Assembly (NCBI RefSeq): GCF_001664485.1
Contig: NZ_CP013630.1
Span: forward strand, 4,576,006 to 4,640,005
DNA from: Rhizobium sp. N324
GTDB taxonomy: Bacteria > Pseudomonadota > Alphaproteobacteria > Rhizobiales > Rhizobiaceae
Length of the DNA: 64,000 bases
Direction of reading: 5' to 3'
Of this stretch, positions 1-9,508 are shown piece after piece; positions within the stretch are counted from its first letter, which is position 1; every line of letters starts with the position of its first letter. Position numbers and translations under genes: made by a program. The notes beneath the pieces were generated by a model. It searched no databases. It saw nothing but the letters and a program-made list of their open reading frames with translations, and was not told the DNA's origin.

Positions 1-286
1 GCTTGCCGACGGCAGCGTCCTCATTCTTCTCGACGAACGCGGCAAGGCGCTCGACAGCGAAGCCTTCGCGGGCCTGCTCGGCGCCTATCGCGACCAGGGC
101 AAACGCGAGCTGACCATCGCCATCGGCGGCGCCGACGGCCTCGATCCCTCCCTCTACGACCGTGCCGACGCCACGCTTTGCTTGGGTAAAATGACCTGGC
201 CGCATCAGCTCGTGCGCACGCTGATTGCCGAACAGCTCTATCGTGCCGTGACCATCCTGTCCGGCCATCCCTATCACCGCGTCTGA
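1..286 (+). CDS. rlmH: RlmH, 23S rRNA pseudouridine-1915 N3-methyltransferase (3' part)
   Basis: Only the last 94 codons are in the window; the reading frame enters at base 2 and stops with TGA at 284-286. RlmH uses S-adenosylmethionine to methylate pseudouridine 1915 in helix 69 of 23S rRNA. The visible part carries the glycine-rich SAM-binding stretch IGGADGL and the diagnostic C-terminal GHPYHR followed by V-stop, both typical of this SPOUT-fold family. Placement ahead of an EnvC-like gene and ctpA is the usual rhizobial order. The N-terminus lies outside the window. Confidence 0.93.
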   Translation, partial: LADGSVLILLDERGKALDSEAFAGLLGAYRDQGKRELTIAIGGADGLDPSLYDRADATLCLGKMTWPHQLVRTLIAEQLYRAVTILSGHPYHRV

Positions 287-420
287 TGCCGCATCGGCCC
301 GATGCGCCACATTGTCACGCAGCCGTGTTTGCTTGGCCGCCCGATGTGCTTCGAACTTTCTGGCAAAGCGCGCCAAATCAGCTTAGTCTCCGCGCGATTT
401 GAGAAAGTGCCCCAACACGC

Positions 421-1848
421 ATGACGAGAGCATCCACCAGGCGACACCGCATGATCCTGCCGGCTATCGCGGCCGGTATCGGTGCGGCGGTGATTGCCGT
501 GTCGGCAGATCCCTTCATCGTCCGGGCGCAGGATGCCGCACCTGAAGCGGCACAATCGGCGCCGCCGGCAGCCGAGCCGCCCCCACCTGATCCGGCCGCC
601 GAACTGGCCGCCAAACGGGATAAGACCCGTGCCGAACTCGAAACCCTGTCGAAAACCATCAGTCTTTCCAGCGACAAAGTGAGCGCGCTGCAGCAGAGCA
701 TCGCCGATCTGGAAAAAAACACGCAAAGCATCCGTCAGGCGCTGATCGAGTCCGCCGCCCGCCGCAAGGGGCTCGACAAGCAGATCCTCGAAAGCGAGAA
801 GAAGCTTGCCGATCTCGGCGTCAAGGAGGATGGCATCCGCCGGTCCCTGCACGAGCGCCGCGGCCTGCTGGCAGAAGTGCTGGCAGCGCTGCAGCGCATG
901 GGCCGCAACCCGCCGCCGGCTTTGCTCGTCACCCCTGACGACGCGCTCGCCTCGGTGCGCAGCGCCATCCTGCTCGGCGCCGTGGTGCCCGGCATCCGCA
1001 AGGAGACCGACAAGCTTGCCGGCGACCTGGCAAGCCTCGCCGCCTTGCAGGCCGCAAGCGCTGCCGAAAAGGCCGGCCTGACCGCGACGATGACGGATAG
1101 TATCGAGGAAGAGCGGCGCATGGACCTGCTGCTTGCCGAAAACGACAAGCTCAGCCGCAGCAACGCCGCCGAACTCGAGGCCGAGAGAAAACGCTCGGAG
1201 GAACTGGCAGGCAAGGCGACCAGCCTTGAAGGTCTCGTCGCCTCGATGGAATCCGAGATCGCTTCGGTGCGCGATGCCGCCGCCGCCGCCCGTCAGGCGG
1301 AGGAGAACCGCAAGCTGATGACGGACGAGCAGCGCGCCCAGGCCAAGGCCTTGGCCGACAGTGGTGTGCCCGATAAAAACCGCATTGCGCCCGCATATCC
1401 CTTCGGAGAATTGAAGGCGAAATTGGAGGTGCCCGTTGCCGGCGATATCCTGCGCCAGTTCGGCGATGCCGACGGCACCGGCCACGAGGCGATGGGAATG
1501 ACGGTCGCCACCAATCCGGAGACGGTGGTGACGGCGCCTGCCGATGGCCTGGTGGTTTTCGCCGGCGCTTTCCGCAGTTACGGCCAGATGATCATCCTGG
1601 ACACCGGCGATGGTTACCACTTGGTTCTCTCGGGAATGGACACGATCAATACCCGTCAGGGAAAATTCGTTTTCTCCGGCGAGCCGCTCGCCGTGATGGG
1701 CGCGAAAAGAGTGGCAAGCGCAACTGCATTGGCGCTGGAAACGGACCGGCCAACGCTTTACATTGAATTTCGAAAGGACGGTAAACCGGTCGATTCCCGA
1801 CCGTGGTGGACCGCCAAAGACACTGGAAAGGCACGCAATGATTCGTAG
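421..1848 (+). CDS. EnvC-like murein hydrolase activator (degenerate M23/LytM domain)
   Basis: A 475-residue exported protein. The N-terminus has a hydrophobic stretch ending near an alanine/proline-rich linker (residues about 10-60), then a long coiled coil rich in K/E/L heptads (about 60-315), then a C-terminal LytM/M23-type domain (about 320-470). This is the EnvC architecture: a periplasmic activator of cell-wall amidases at the septum. The LytM domain appears not to be catalytic. Where active M23 enzymes have a zinc-binding HxH near the motif YAHL, this protein reads YHLVLSGMD (about 397-405), so the second histidine pair is absent. The gene overlaps ctpA by 11 bases, suggesting coupled translation. 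ATG at 421 is the first in-frame start. Confidence 0.85.
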   Translation: MTRASTRRHRMILPAIAAGIGAAVIAVSADPFIVRAQDAAPEAAQSAPPAAEPPPPDPAAELAAKRDKTRAELETLSKTISLSSDKVSALQQSIADLEKNTQSIRQALIESAARRKGLDKQILESEKKLADLGVKEDGIRRSLHERRGLLAEVLAALQRMGRNPPPALLVTPDDALASVRSAILLGAVVPGIRKETDKLAGDLASLAALQAASAAEKAGLTATMTDSIEEERRMDLLLAENDKLSRSNAAELEAERKRSEELAGKATSLEGLVASMESEIASVRDAAAAARQAEENRKLMTDEQRAQAKALADSGVPDKNRIAPAYPFGELKAKLEVPVAGDILRQFGDADGTGHEAMGMTVATNPETVVTAPADGLVVFAGAFRSYGQMIILDTGDGYHLVLSGMDTINTRQGKFVFSGEPLAVMGAKRVASATALALETDRPTLYIEFRKDGKPVDSRPWWTAKDTGKARNDS

Positions 1849-3160
1849 GGCTTCTCTTGTTCTGGTCGGCGCATTGATGGGTGCGACCGCCATGAGCGTC
1901 ATTTACTCGGCGGGCGTGCCGGCAGAAGCGGCCGGATCCTCCACCTACAAGGAACTCTCGGTGTTCGGCGACGTCTTCGAGCGTGTGCGCGCCCAATATG
2001 TGACGCCGCCGGCCGAAGACAAGCTGATCGAAAACGCCATCAACGGCATGCTCTCTTCGCTGGATCCGCATTCGAGCTACATGAATGCGAAGGACGCCGA
2101 GGACATGCGCACCCAGACCAAGGGTGAATTCGGTGGCCTCGGCATCGAAGTCACCATGGAAGACGAACTCGTCAAGGTCATCACCCCGATCGACGATACG
2201 CCCGCCGCCAAGGCCGGTGTTCTCGCCGGCGATTACATCTCCGAGATCGACGGCCAGTCCGTGCGTGGCCTGAAGCTCGAGGACGCCGTCGAGAAGATGC
2301 GCGGCGCCGTCAACACGCCGATCAAGCTGACGCTGATCCGCAAGGGCGCCGACAAGCCGATCGAGCTGACGATCGTCCGTGACGTCGTCGCCGTCCAGGC
2401 CGTCAAGTCGCGTGTCGAGGACGATGTCGGTTATCTCCGCATCATCTCCTTCACCGAGAAGACCTATCCCGACATGGAAAAGGCGATCAAGAAGATCAAG
2501 GACACCGTTCCGGCCGACAAGCTGAAGGGTTATGTCCTCGACCTGCGCCTCAATCCGGGCGGTCTGCTCGACCAGGCGATCAACGTCTCCGATGCGCTGC
2601 TGCAGCGCGGCGAAGTCGTGTCGACCCGCGGCCGCAATCCCGATGAAACCCGCCGCTTCAATGCCGGCCCGGGCGACCTGACGGATGGCAAGCCGGTGAT
2701 CGTGCTGATCAACGGTGGCTCGGCCTCCGCATCGGAAATCGTCGCCGGCGCTCTTCAGGATCTGCGCCGCGCCACCGTTCTCGGCACGCGCTCCTTCGGT
2801 AAGGGCTCCGTCCAGACGATCATCCCGCTCGGCGAAAACGGCGCGCTGCGCCTGACCACGGCGCTCTACTACACGCCGTCGGGCCGCTCGATCCAGGGCA
2901 CCGGCATCACCCCCGACATCAAGGTCGAGGAGCCGCTGCCGGAGGAACTGCAGGGCAAGATGGTAACCGAAGGCGAATCCAGCCTGCGCGGCCACATCAA
3001 GGGCCAGAGCGAGACCGACGAAGGTTCGGGCTCCGTAGCCTATGTGCCGCCGGATCCGAAGGACGACGTGCAGTTGAACTACGCGCTCGATCTGCTGCGC
3101 GGCAAGAAGACCGACCCGTCCTTCCCGCCGAACCCCGACAAAGCCGTCGTCGCCAAGTAA
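1838..3160 (+). CDS. ctpA: Carboxyl-terminal processing protease, S41 family
   Basis: A 440-residue periplasmic serine protease with a signal-anchor-like N-terminus, a PDZ domain at about 91-185 and an S41 catalytic domain. The Ser-Lys dyad can be placed: Ser297 within GSASASEI and Lys322 in SFGKGSVQ, exactly 25 residues apart as in E. coli Prc. CtpA-type proteases trim or degrade periplasmic and outer-membrane proteins from the C-terminus. I prefer ATG at 1838 over an upstream in-frame start at 1763, because GGAAAG sits at 1825-1830 and the signal peptide then starts at residue 1. It overlaps the 3' end of the EnvC-like gene by 11 bases, a conserved linkage of cell-wall hydrolase activator and protease. 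Confidence 0.93.
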   Translation: MIRRASLVLVGALMGATAMSVIYSAGVPAEAAGSSTYKELSVFGDVFERVRAQYVTPPAEDKLIENAINGMLSSLDPHSSYMNAKDAEDMRTQTKGEFGGLGIEVTMEDELVKVITPIDDTPAAKAGVLAGDYISEIDGQSVRGLKLEDAVEKMRGAVNTPIKLTLIRKGADKPIELTIVRDVVAVQAVKSRVEDDVGYLRIISFTEKTYPDMEKAIKKIKDTVPADKLKGYVLDLRLNPGGLLDQAINVSDALLQRGEVVSTRGRNPDETRRFNAGPGDLTDGKPVIVLINGGSASASEIVAGALQDLRRATVLGTRSFGKGSVQTIIPLGENGALRLTTALYYTPSGRSIQGTGITPDIKVEEPLPEELQGKMVTEGESSLRGHIKGQSETDEGSGSVAYVPPDPKDDVQLNYALDLLRGKKTDPSFPPNPDKAVVAK

Positions 3161-3168
3161 TGATCACC

Positions 3169-3197
3169 TCAAGGCCGGGCACCTCGTCCGGCCTTGA
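3169..3197 (+). terminator. Stem-loop after ctpA
   Basis: A perfect 10-bp inverted repeat (TCAAGGCCGG / CCGGCCTTGA) with a 9-base loop starts 8 bases after the ctpA stop and is followed by CCCTTTCTG. The U-tract is weak, so it could attenuate rather than fully stop transcription into the next gene. Confidence 0.55.
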
Positions 3198-3236
3198 CCC
3201 TTTCTGCTGTTTCCCGGTTTTGGAGCGGGTAAAAAA

Positions 3237-4430
3237 TTGGGAACGGACCTGCATGCGCCTTTGGGCCGCAACCGCAAAACCGGCAGCCGGCGCCCGGGTG
3301 TTCTGCGCCTCGGTCGTATCGCAGCCAGTCTTTGTCTTTTCGCCATAGGCGGCTTTTCCCTCTATACGGCGTTTCGCGGCGATGGGCTTGAGCGCCCCAA
3401 GCCATCGGCCACCGAACAGGCCGCAACGCCATCCTCCAATACCCCTCAGCCACCGGCGAGCGCCAACCAGGCGGCGGACGGCATGCCGCGCGCCGAACCG
3501 CGCTCGGGCGCCAACGTCGAACAGATGGTCACCGGCGACGGCTCCGTCGTCACCAAATACAGCCCCCGCCCGCGCGACGGCGGCGGGCCGGTGCTGGTCG
3601 ATGCCATGCAGATCGGCCAGGATCCGCGCATGGCGGCCCAGCCGAATGAAGCGCTGCTCGAGGAAACGCCTTTCGGCAGGTTGCCGATCGTCGGCCCCGA
3701 CGGCCGGCGGCCGATGGATCAATATGCCCGCCCCGCATCCGGCGCGCGCGGCGTCCGCATCGCCATCGTGGTCAGCGGCCTCGGGCTCAGCCAGACGGGG
3801 ACGCAGCGCGCCATCGCCGAATTGCCCGAAGAAATCACCTTCGCCTTTGCCGCAAGCGGCAACAGCCTGCAGCGCTGGATGCAGGAGGCCCGCCGCGGCG
3901 GCCATGAGATTCTGCTGCAAGTGCCGCTCGAACCGTTTGATTATCCGGCGAACGATCCGGGTCCGGAAACTCTGCTGACCTCGAAGCCGGTCGCCCGCAA
4001 CATCGAGAACCTGCACAAGGCGATGGGCGAAATCACCAATTATACCGGCATCATGAACTATCTCGGTGGCCGTTTCCTCTCCGATTCCACCGCCATGGAG
4101 CCGGTGATGCGCGATATCGGCAAGCGCGGCCTGCTGTTCCTCGACGACGGCACCTCGGCGCAGTCGAAGACGGCGGTGGTCGCCAAGGGCACCGAGCTGC
4201 CCTACGCCTTCGCCGACCTGCAACTCGACGGCCAACTCGATATCAATGCCGTTCTGAAGAAGCTCGACGAACTCGAGCGCATCGCCCGCAAGAACGGCCA
4301 GGCGATCGGTGTCGCCTCGGCTTTCGATGAGAGCGTCGACGCCATCGCCAAATGGAGCGAGGAGGCTGCGATGCGCGGCATCGAGATCGTCGGCGTCGCC
4401 GCCCTGACCAGCGACCCCCAGAATCCGTGA
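3237..4430 (+). CDS. Divergent polysaccharide deacetylase family protein (DUF610/YibQ-like)
   Basis: A 397-residue protein initiated at TTG 3237; GGAGCGGG lies about 8 bases upstream and there is no suitable ATG nearby. Residues about 27-47 form a single membrane anchor. A proline/alanine-rich linker follows, and from about 170 onward comes the YibQ-type domain, which opens with the strand IAIVVSGLGLS. That fold belongs to the NodB/polysaccharide deacetylase superfamily, but the family usually lacks the canonical metal-binding NodB motif, so a deacetylase activity should not be assumed. It sits between ctpA and rppH, as in other rhizobia, with cell-envelope genes upstream. Confidence 0.8.
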   Translation: MGTDLHAPLGRNRKTGSRRPGVLRLGRIAASLCLFAIGGFSLYTAFRGDGLERPKPSATEQAATPSSNTPQPPASANQAADGMPRAEPRSGANVEQMVTGDGSVVTKYSPRPRDGGGPVLVDAMQIGQDPRMAAQPNEALLEETPFGRLPIVGPDGRRPMDQYARPASGARGVRIAIVVSGLGLSQTGTQRAIAELPEEITFAFAASGNSLQRWMQEARRGGHEILLQVPLEPFDYPANDPGPETLLTSKPVARNIENLHKAMGEITNYTGIMNYLGGRFLSDSTAMEPVMRDIGKRGLLFLDDGTSAQSKTAVVAKGTELPYAFADLQLDGQLDINAVLKKLDELERIARKNGQAIGVASAFDESVDAIAKWSEEAAMRGIEIVGVAALTSDPQNP

Positions 4431-4468
4431 AAAGCAATCCCTGAGACCATTCCTGAACGGAGAAGAAG

Positions 4469-4999
4469 ATGAGCCGGGCGACCGTAAAAGCCGAGGACCT
4501 GCCCTACCGCCCCTGCGTCGGCGTGATGATCCTGAACCGCGATGGCCTGGTTTGGGCCGGGCGGCGCATTCCCGACGGCAATTCGGAGTATGACGGCTCG
4601 CCGCAGCTCTGGCAGATGCCGCAGGGCGGCATCGACAAGGGCGAGGATCCCTTGGACGCCGCCTATCGCGAGCTCTACGAGGAGACCGGCATCAAGACGG
4701 TGACCCTGCTTGCCGAAGCGGCAGACTGGATCAACTATGATCTGCCGCCGGCGCTGATCGGCATCGGATTGAAAGGAAAATTCCGCGGCCAGACGCAGCG
4801 CTGGTTCGCTTTCCGCTTCGATGGCGACGACAGCGAGATCGCCATCAACCCGCCGCCCGGCGGCCACGAGCCGGAATTCGATTGCTGGGAATGGAAGCCG
4901 ATGCAGGAACTGCCGGGACTGATCGTCCCTTTCAAGCGCAGCGTCTACGACCAAGTGGTGGCCGAGTTCCAGCATCTGGCGGCGTTGCGGGAAGACTGA
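4469..4999 (+). CDS. rppH: RNA pyrophosphohydrolase (Nudix)
   Basis: A 176-residue Nudix hydrolase. The Nudix box fits GX5EX7REUXEEXGU exactly, running from Gly53 through Glu59, Arg67-Glu68, Glu71-Glu72 to Gly74. RppH removes pyrophosphate from the 5' triphosphate end of mRNA, which starts RNase E-dependent decay; alphaproteobacterial members were first called invasion-associated (IalA) proteins. ATG 4469 follows GGAGAAGAAG. A strong symmetrical terminator lies between this gene and the convergent bfr. Confidence 0.92.
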   Translation: MSRATVKAEDLPYRPCVGVMILNRDGLVWAGRRIPDGNSEYDGSPQLWQMPQGGIDKGEDPLDAAYRELYEETGIKTVTLLAEAADWINYDLPPALIGIGLKGKFRGQTQRWFAFRFDGDDSEIAINPPPGGHEPEFDCWEWKPMQELPGLIVPFKRSVYDQVVAEFQHLAALRED

Positions 5000-5031
5000 T
5001 CGAGACGGATTCGTTTGATAATACAGATATG

Positions 5032-5061
5032 GAATACCGGCCGCCTGAGCGGCCGGTATTC
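5032..5061. terminator. Bidirectional terminator between rppH and bfr
   Basis: A perfect 13-bp inverted repeat (GAATACCGGCCGC / GCGGCCGGTATTC) with a four-base loop lies between two convergent genes. It is 32 bases after rppH and 9 bases after the bfr stop on the other strand. Confidence 0.75.
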
Positions 5062-5070
5062 GTTCGAATG

Positions 5071-5556
5071 TTATTCGGCTTCGTTGGCGGAATCGGCGTT
5101 GAGCTGGCCGTATTTGCTCTCGCCGATTTTCCCGAGCAGATCGAGCTGCGTTTCGAGGAAGTCGATATGGCCTTCCTCATCCATCAGCAGCTCTTCGAAG
5201 AGTTTCATGGAAACGTAATCGCCGGCTTCGTAACAGATATCGCGCGATTTCTTGTAGGCCGCGCGGGCGTCGTATTCGCCGGCAAGATCGGCCTCGAGCA
5301 CTTCCTTGACGTTCTGGCCGATGCGCAGAGGCGCAAGGGTCTGCAGATTGGGGTGGCCTTCAAGGAAAATGATGCGTGCAACAAGCCGGTCGGCATGGTG
5401 CATCTCTTCGATCGATTCGGCGCGTTCCTTCTTGGCGAGCTTGGTGTAGCCCCAGTCCTCAAGAAGACGATAATGTACCCAATATTGATTGACTGCCCCG
5501 AGCTCGAGGAACAACGCCTCGTTAAGCCGCTCGATGACTTTTTTGTCGCCTTTCAA
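5071..5556 (-). CDS. bfr: Bacterioferritin
   Basis: A 161-residue haem-containing ferritin that oxidises and stores iron in a 24-mer shell. Starting at TTG 5556 (AGGAG 9 bases upstream) puts the ligands at the same positions as in E. coli Bfr: ferroxidase residues Glu18, Glu51, His54, Glu94, Glu127 and His130, and haem-ligand Met52. The exact register is strong support for the TTG start over the ATG eight codons upstream. The gene overlaps the 3' end of bfd by 35 bases, so storage protein and its iron-release ferredoxin are translated together. Confidence 0.93.
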   Translation of the reverse strand: MKGDKKVIERLNEALFLELGAVNQYWVHYRLLEDWGYTKLAKKERAESIEEMHHADRLVARIIFLEGHPNLQTLAPLRIGQNVKEVLEADLAGEYDARAAYKKSRDICYEAGDYVSMKLFEELLMDEEGHIDFLETQLDLLGKIGESKYGQLNADSANEAE

Positions 5557-5851
5557 TGTCCGCTCTCCTGTTTTCCTCATGGAATTGTTTCAAGCGTGAC
5601 ATGAAATCAAATATTTCGGTCTCCGTCGAGTGGCGACGGGCGTGATATTCCTCGGTCGTCTGGATGATGATGTCGACGACGTTGGGGAAGCAGCCGCAGC
5701 AGCGGCCGCGTTTTTCCATGGCGTGGTAGACCTTCGCCGGCACGATAAGCTGCCAACAGTCTTCATCGAGAAGGTTGGTGATAACCTCCCGGATTTCCTT
5801 GTCGGTTATATAGTTGCAGCTGCAGACAAGCACGTCTTCATTTCCAAACAT
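5522..5851 (-). CDS. bfd: Bacterioferritin-associated [2Fe-2S] ferredoxin
   Basis: A 109-residue protein. The N-terminal BFD domain has CSC at residues 10-12 and RCCGCFPN near residue 50, the cysteine set that holds a [2Fe-2S] cluster. Bfd docks on bacterioferritin and reduces the stored ferric iron for release. The C-terminal part (about 75-109) is longer and more charged than the E. coli protein (64 residues). A CTTGAC -35-like element lies about 45 bases upstream (5893-5898, reverse strand); no convincing Irr or RirA operator was recognised. Confidence 0.88.
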   Translation of the reverse strand: MFGNEDVLVCSCNYITDKEIREVITNLLDEDCWQLIVPAKVYHAMEKRGRCCGCFPNVVDIIIQTTEEYHARRHSTETEIFDFMSRLKQFHEENRRADIERRQKSHRAA

Positions 5852-6043
5852 GACACTGACTATCGTGTTTTCTGCTAAAGAAGATGGTGGCTGTCAAGAA
5901 AAAATTCGAGCACCGCTTCATGGGATGCGGCGTCCAAATGACAAGCCGATGCATATCGTCCGGGATTATCCAGTGCTTCCAGGATGATGACGCCATAAGG
6001 CAACTGAAGGCGGGCCGCGGGATCCCGACGGGTGCGGCGCATT

Positions 6044-9000
6044 TTAATGGAAGTTGCGTCCGCGCGGCATCACCTCGGCAGTTTCCGCTATGCCGGAATT
6101 GCGGCCTGTGGCCGCCATTCGTTTTTCCAGCTCCGCTCTCTCCTGTGCATGTGCAAGCTTTTTCTGCCGCTGATCGACACCTGGGCTCAGCACTTCGTCT
6201 GCCCGCTCGCAGACGCCGAAACGCCGGGCCTCGCGCTGCAGGATGCCGAGCGCCGGCGTCATGTCCTCGATTTGCTCGACGACGGTATGGATCACGCCGC
6301 TCTGGCTTTGCAGCCTGCCGCGGATTTTCACCAACCGGGCGCCCATCACAACCGAGCGGTATGTGTCGAAGATTTTCGGCCAGACGATCGCATTGGCGAC
6401 GCCGGTCTCATCCTCGAGCGTCATGAAGATCACGCCTTTGGCCGATCCCGGCCGTTGGCGCACCGGCACCAGGCCCGCAATCGTCACCCTTCTGCCGTTG
6501 GCGACTTTCAACAGATCGACATTGCGCGTCACATCGGCATGCCGCAATTCCTCGCGCAGGAAGGAGACCGGATGCGCCTTCAGCGACAGCGAGAGATAAC
6601 GATAGTCCTCGATGACCTGCTCTCCCGGCAGCATGTCCGGCAGCTTCGTTGCCGGCTCAGCCTGGAGATCGACATGACGGACCTGCTCGAAAAGCGGCAG
6701 CTCCTCGGCTGCGCTCTTCACATCCAAGGCCCGCACCGCCCAGAGCGCGTCGCGTCGCGATAGCTTGAGGGATTGGAAGGCATCGGCATCCGCCAGCCGC
6801 TCGATGACGGATTTCTGCAGGCCGGACCGCAGCCAGAGGTCCCGAACGGAACCGTAGCCTCTGCCTCGATGTTTGACGAGCAGCTCCATCTCCTTATCCG
6901 AGATGCCCTTGATCTGCCGAAAGCCGAGCCGCACCGCATGCCGGGCCTTGATGATCCCGCGCATCTCACGGTGATGGAAATCGACAGCATTCGGATCGAA
7001 AGCAGCCTCTTCCAGACCGCAATCCCAATCGGATTCATTGATGTCGACCGGCAGGATCCTTACCCCATGCTCGCGTGCATCCCGTACCAGCTGCGCCGGC
7101 GCATAGAACCCCATCGGCTGGGAATTCAGCATCGCCGCGCAGAAGACGTCGGGATAATAGGCCTTGAGCCAAGAGGAGGCATAGACGAGCAGCGCAAAGG
7201 AGGCGGCATGGCTTTCAGGGAAGCCATATTCACCGAAGCCTTTGATCTGGTTGAAACATTGCTGCGCGAATTCCCGAGCATAACCCTTTGAGGCCATTCC
7301 CTCGATGAACCTCGTCTCGAAATTGCCGATCGTGCCGGTTCGCTTGAATGTCGCCATCGCCCTGCGAAGCTTGTCGGCTTCCGCAGGCGCAAAGCCTGCA
7401 GCGGTAATGGCGATCTGCATCGCCTGTTCCTGAAACAGCGGCACGCCGAGGGTTCTTTCCAGAACCGTTTTCAGCTCCTCGCTTGGATATTCGATCGGGA
7501 TATTCCTGGCCCGCTGCTCCCGGCGCTTCAGATAGGGATGCACCATATCGCCCTGGATGGGGCCCGGCCGGACGATCGCCACCTCGATGACGAGGTCGTA
7601 GAACAGCTTCGGCTTCAGGCGCGGCAGCATGCTCATCTGCGCCCGGCTCTCGATCTGGAAGACGCCAAGCGTATCGGCCCGGCCCATCATCTCGTAAACC
7701 GGCCTGCCTTCGTCCCCATGTTCCCTGTTGCCGAGATCGGCGAGCGTCTTCTTCACGCCGTAATGCAGTTCAAGCAGCGAAAAACCCTTCCGCAGGCAGG
7801 TCAGCATGCCGAGCGCCAGCACATCCACCTTGAGGATCTTGACGTTGTCGAGATCGTCCTTGTCCCATTCGATCATGTAGCGGTCCGGCATGGCCGTCTT
7901 CATGATCGGCACCACCTCGTCGAGCCGGTCCCGCGTTATGACGAAGCCGCCGACATGCTGGGTGAGGTGGCGCGGGAAGCCGAGAAGCGCGGAGGCATAT
8001 TTCAGCACGTTCCTGGTGACCGGATCCTTGATGTCGAGGCCGGCCGCCTTGGCATCGCGCTCGGAAAGATTGTCCTCCGACCAGCCCCAGACGAGACTGC
8101 TGATCGCCGACTGGACATCTTCCGACAGTCCGAAGGCCTTGGCGACCTCGCGGCCGGCCGAGCGGGTACGGTAGGTCGTTACCCCCGCCGTCAGCCCGGC
8201 ATGTTCTCTCTTATAGGTTCTGTAGATGAACTGGATGACCTCTTCGCGCCGATCATGCTCGAAATCGACATCGATATCCGGCGGTTCGTCGCGGTCCATC
8301 GAAATGAAACGGTCGAACAGCAGCGTGCTCTTTTGAGGATCGACTTCCGTAATTTCGAGACAATAGCAGATGACCGAATTTGCCGCCGATCCGCGCCCCT
8401 GGCACAAGACCTTGAGGTCATAACGGGCGTGCTGGATGATCCTGTAAACCGTCAGGAAATAGGAGGCGTAGTTCTTATCGCCGATGAGTTTCAGTTCATA
8501 ATCGATCTGCTGCGCCACTTTGGACGGCACACCCTCGGGATAGCGCCTTGCGGCTCCCGCCCTCGTCAGCCTATCGAGCGTCTCCTGCGGCGTTTCGCCG
8601 GGATCGTTTTCAGGCGGATAATTATGCTCCAATTCCTTCAGCGAAAAGGTCAGCTTATCGAAGAAAGCCTGGCTATTTTCGATCGCAGCCGGATAGTCCC
8701 GGAATATCCGGGCCATTTCACGTGAATCCTTAAGGTAGCGTTCGGCATTCGGCGCCAGCAGGAATCCGGCTTGCGCTATCTGCACGTGCTCCCGGATCGC
8801 GATCACCACATCCGAAAGCGGCCGGCGTTCGGGATGATGGTAAAGTGGCTGGTTGGTCGCAATCAGCGGCACGCGGTTTCGCGCCGCAAGCATGGCAAGC
8901 ACCGCAAAGACCTGCCGGTCGCGGCCGTCATAGGCCGGGGCCAGCGCCATGAAAAAATCCTTGCGGAACCGTCTGCGAAACCGTTCCAGATAATCTTCCA

Positions 9001-9508
9001 GCGCCGACTGGCCTGACTGACGATCGACAAGAGTGCGATCGGGAACAAGCGCGAGCATCATCTCGTCTCCCCATTCCATGAGCTCGGCTTCCGTCAGGAA
9101 GCAGCTTCCCTTGACCGCTTCTTCCTTCAGATTGCCGGCGCTGAGAAGGCGGCAGAGATTTGCCCAGCCCCGCCGATTGCGCGGGTAGGCGAGGATATCC
9201 GGCGTGTCGTCGCAAAAGACCAGACGGGCGCCCGGCTGAATCCGGATGGGATCGAAAATCCTTTCCGTTTTCCCGTCCTTCTCCGCCTGGGCCAGGATCG
9301 CATCTCTGTTCCTGTATCTCTCCTCGAGCTGCAGCGCCTGCGCATGCGCCCTGACGACGCCGGCAACCGAATTCCGGTCCGCAATGCCGAGACCGCCGAG
9401 CCGGAGATGAGCGGCCTGGACGACCATCTCTTCCGGACTGGAGGCGCCCTCGAGAAACGAAAAATTCGTTCTCACGCCGATCTCGAAAAATGCCGGCCCG
9501 CTTTTCAT
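6044..9508 (-). CDS. dnaE2: Error-prone DNA polymerase DnaE2 (ImuC)
   Basis: A 1,154-residue C-family DNA polymerase alpha subunit of the DnaE2/ImuC type. It has an N-terminal PHP domain (begins [20 protein letters not shown]), a polymerase core and a C-terminal OB-fold region. Catalytic aspartates are visible in PDIDVDF (about residue 410) and in [10 protein letters not shown] (about 557). It synthesises across DNA lesions together with ImuA and ImuB, and is a main source of damage-induced mutation in bacteria lacking Pol V. The start ATG overlaps the imuB stop (ATGA at 9505-9508), so the two are translationally coupled. It is the last gene of the SOS operon. Confidence 0.95.
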   Translation of the reverse strand: MKSGPAFFEIGVRTNFSFLEGASSPEEMVVQAAHLRLGGLGIADRNSVAGVVRAHAQALQLEERYRNRDAILAQAEKDGKTERIFDPIRIQPGARLVFCDDTPDILAYPRNRRGWANLCRLLSAGNLKEEAVKGSCFLTEAELMEWGDEMMLALVPDRTLVDRQSGQSALEDYLERFRRRFRKDFFMALAPAYDGRDRQVFAVLAMLAARNRVPLIATNQPLYHHPERRPLSDVVIAIREHVQIAQAGFLLAPNAERYLKDSREMARIFRDYPAAIENSQAFFDKLTFSLKELEHNYPPENDPGETPQETLDRLTRAGAARRYPEGVPSKVAQQIDYELKLIGDKNYASYFLTVYRIIQHARYDLKVLCQGRGSAANSVICYCLEITEVDPQKSTLLFDRFISMDRDEPPDIDVDFEHDRREEVIQFIYRTYKREHAGLTAGVTTYRTRSAGREVAKAFGLSEDVQSAISSLVWGWSEDNLSERDAKAAGLDIKDPVTRNVLKYASALLGFPRHLTQHVGGFVITRDRLDEVVPIMKTAMPDRYMIEWDKDDLDNVKILKVDVLALGMLTCLRKGFSLLELHYGVKKTLADLGNREHGDEGRPVYEMMGRADTLGVFQIESRAQMSMLPRLKPKLFYDLVIEVAIVRPGPIQGDMVHPYLKRREQRARNIPIEYPSEELKTVLERTLGVPLFQEQAMQIAITAAGFAPAEADKLRRAMATFKRTGTIGNFETRFIEGMASKGYAREFAQQCFNQIKGFGEYGFPESHAASFALLVYASSWLKAYYPDVFCAAMLNSQPMGFYAPAQLVRDAREHGVRILPVDINESDWDCGLEEAAFDPNAVDFHHREMRGIIKARHAVRLGFRQIKGISDKEMELLVKHRGRGYGSVRDLWLRSGLQKSVIERLADADAFQSLKLSRRDALWAVRALDVKSAAEELPLFEQVRHVDLQAEPATKLPDMLPGEQVIEDYRYLSLSLKAHPVSFLREELRHADVTRNVDLLKVANGRRVTIAGLVPVRQRPGSAKGVIFMTLEDETGVANAIVWPKIFDTYRSVVMGARLVKIRGRLQSQSGVIHTVVEQIEDMTPALGILQREARRFGVCERADEVLSPGVDQRQKKLAHAQERAELEKRMAATGRNSGIAETAEVMPRGRNFH

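Noticed and set aside
4882..5604. Plus-strand frame of 240 codons opposite bfr and bfd
   Set aside because: Shadow of bfr/bfd, which show exact ferroxidase and iron-sulfur ligands.
5852..6043. Irr or RirA operator upstream of bfd
   Set aside because: Searched by eye for the ICE and IRO-type patterns; only a CTTGAC -35-like element is visible.
7538..8725. Open frame of 395 codons on the + strand inside dnaE2
   Set aside because: Antisense shadow of a GC-rich gene; low-complexity His/Arg/Asp-rich translation, no ribosome site, and full-length DnaE2 motifs on the other strand.
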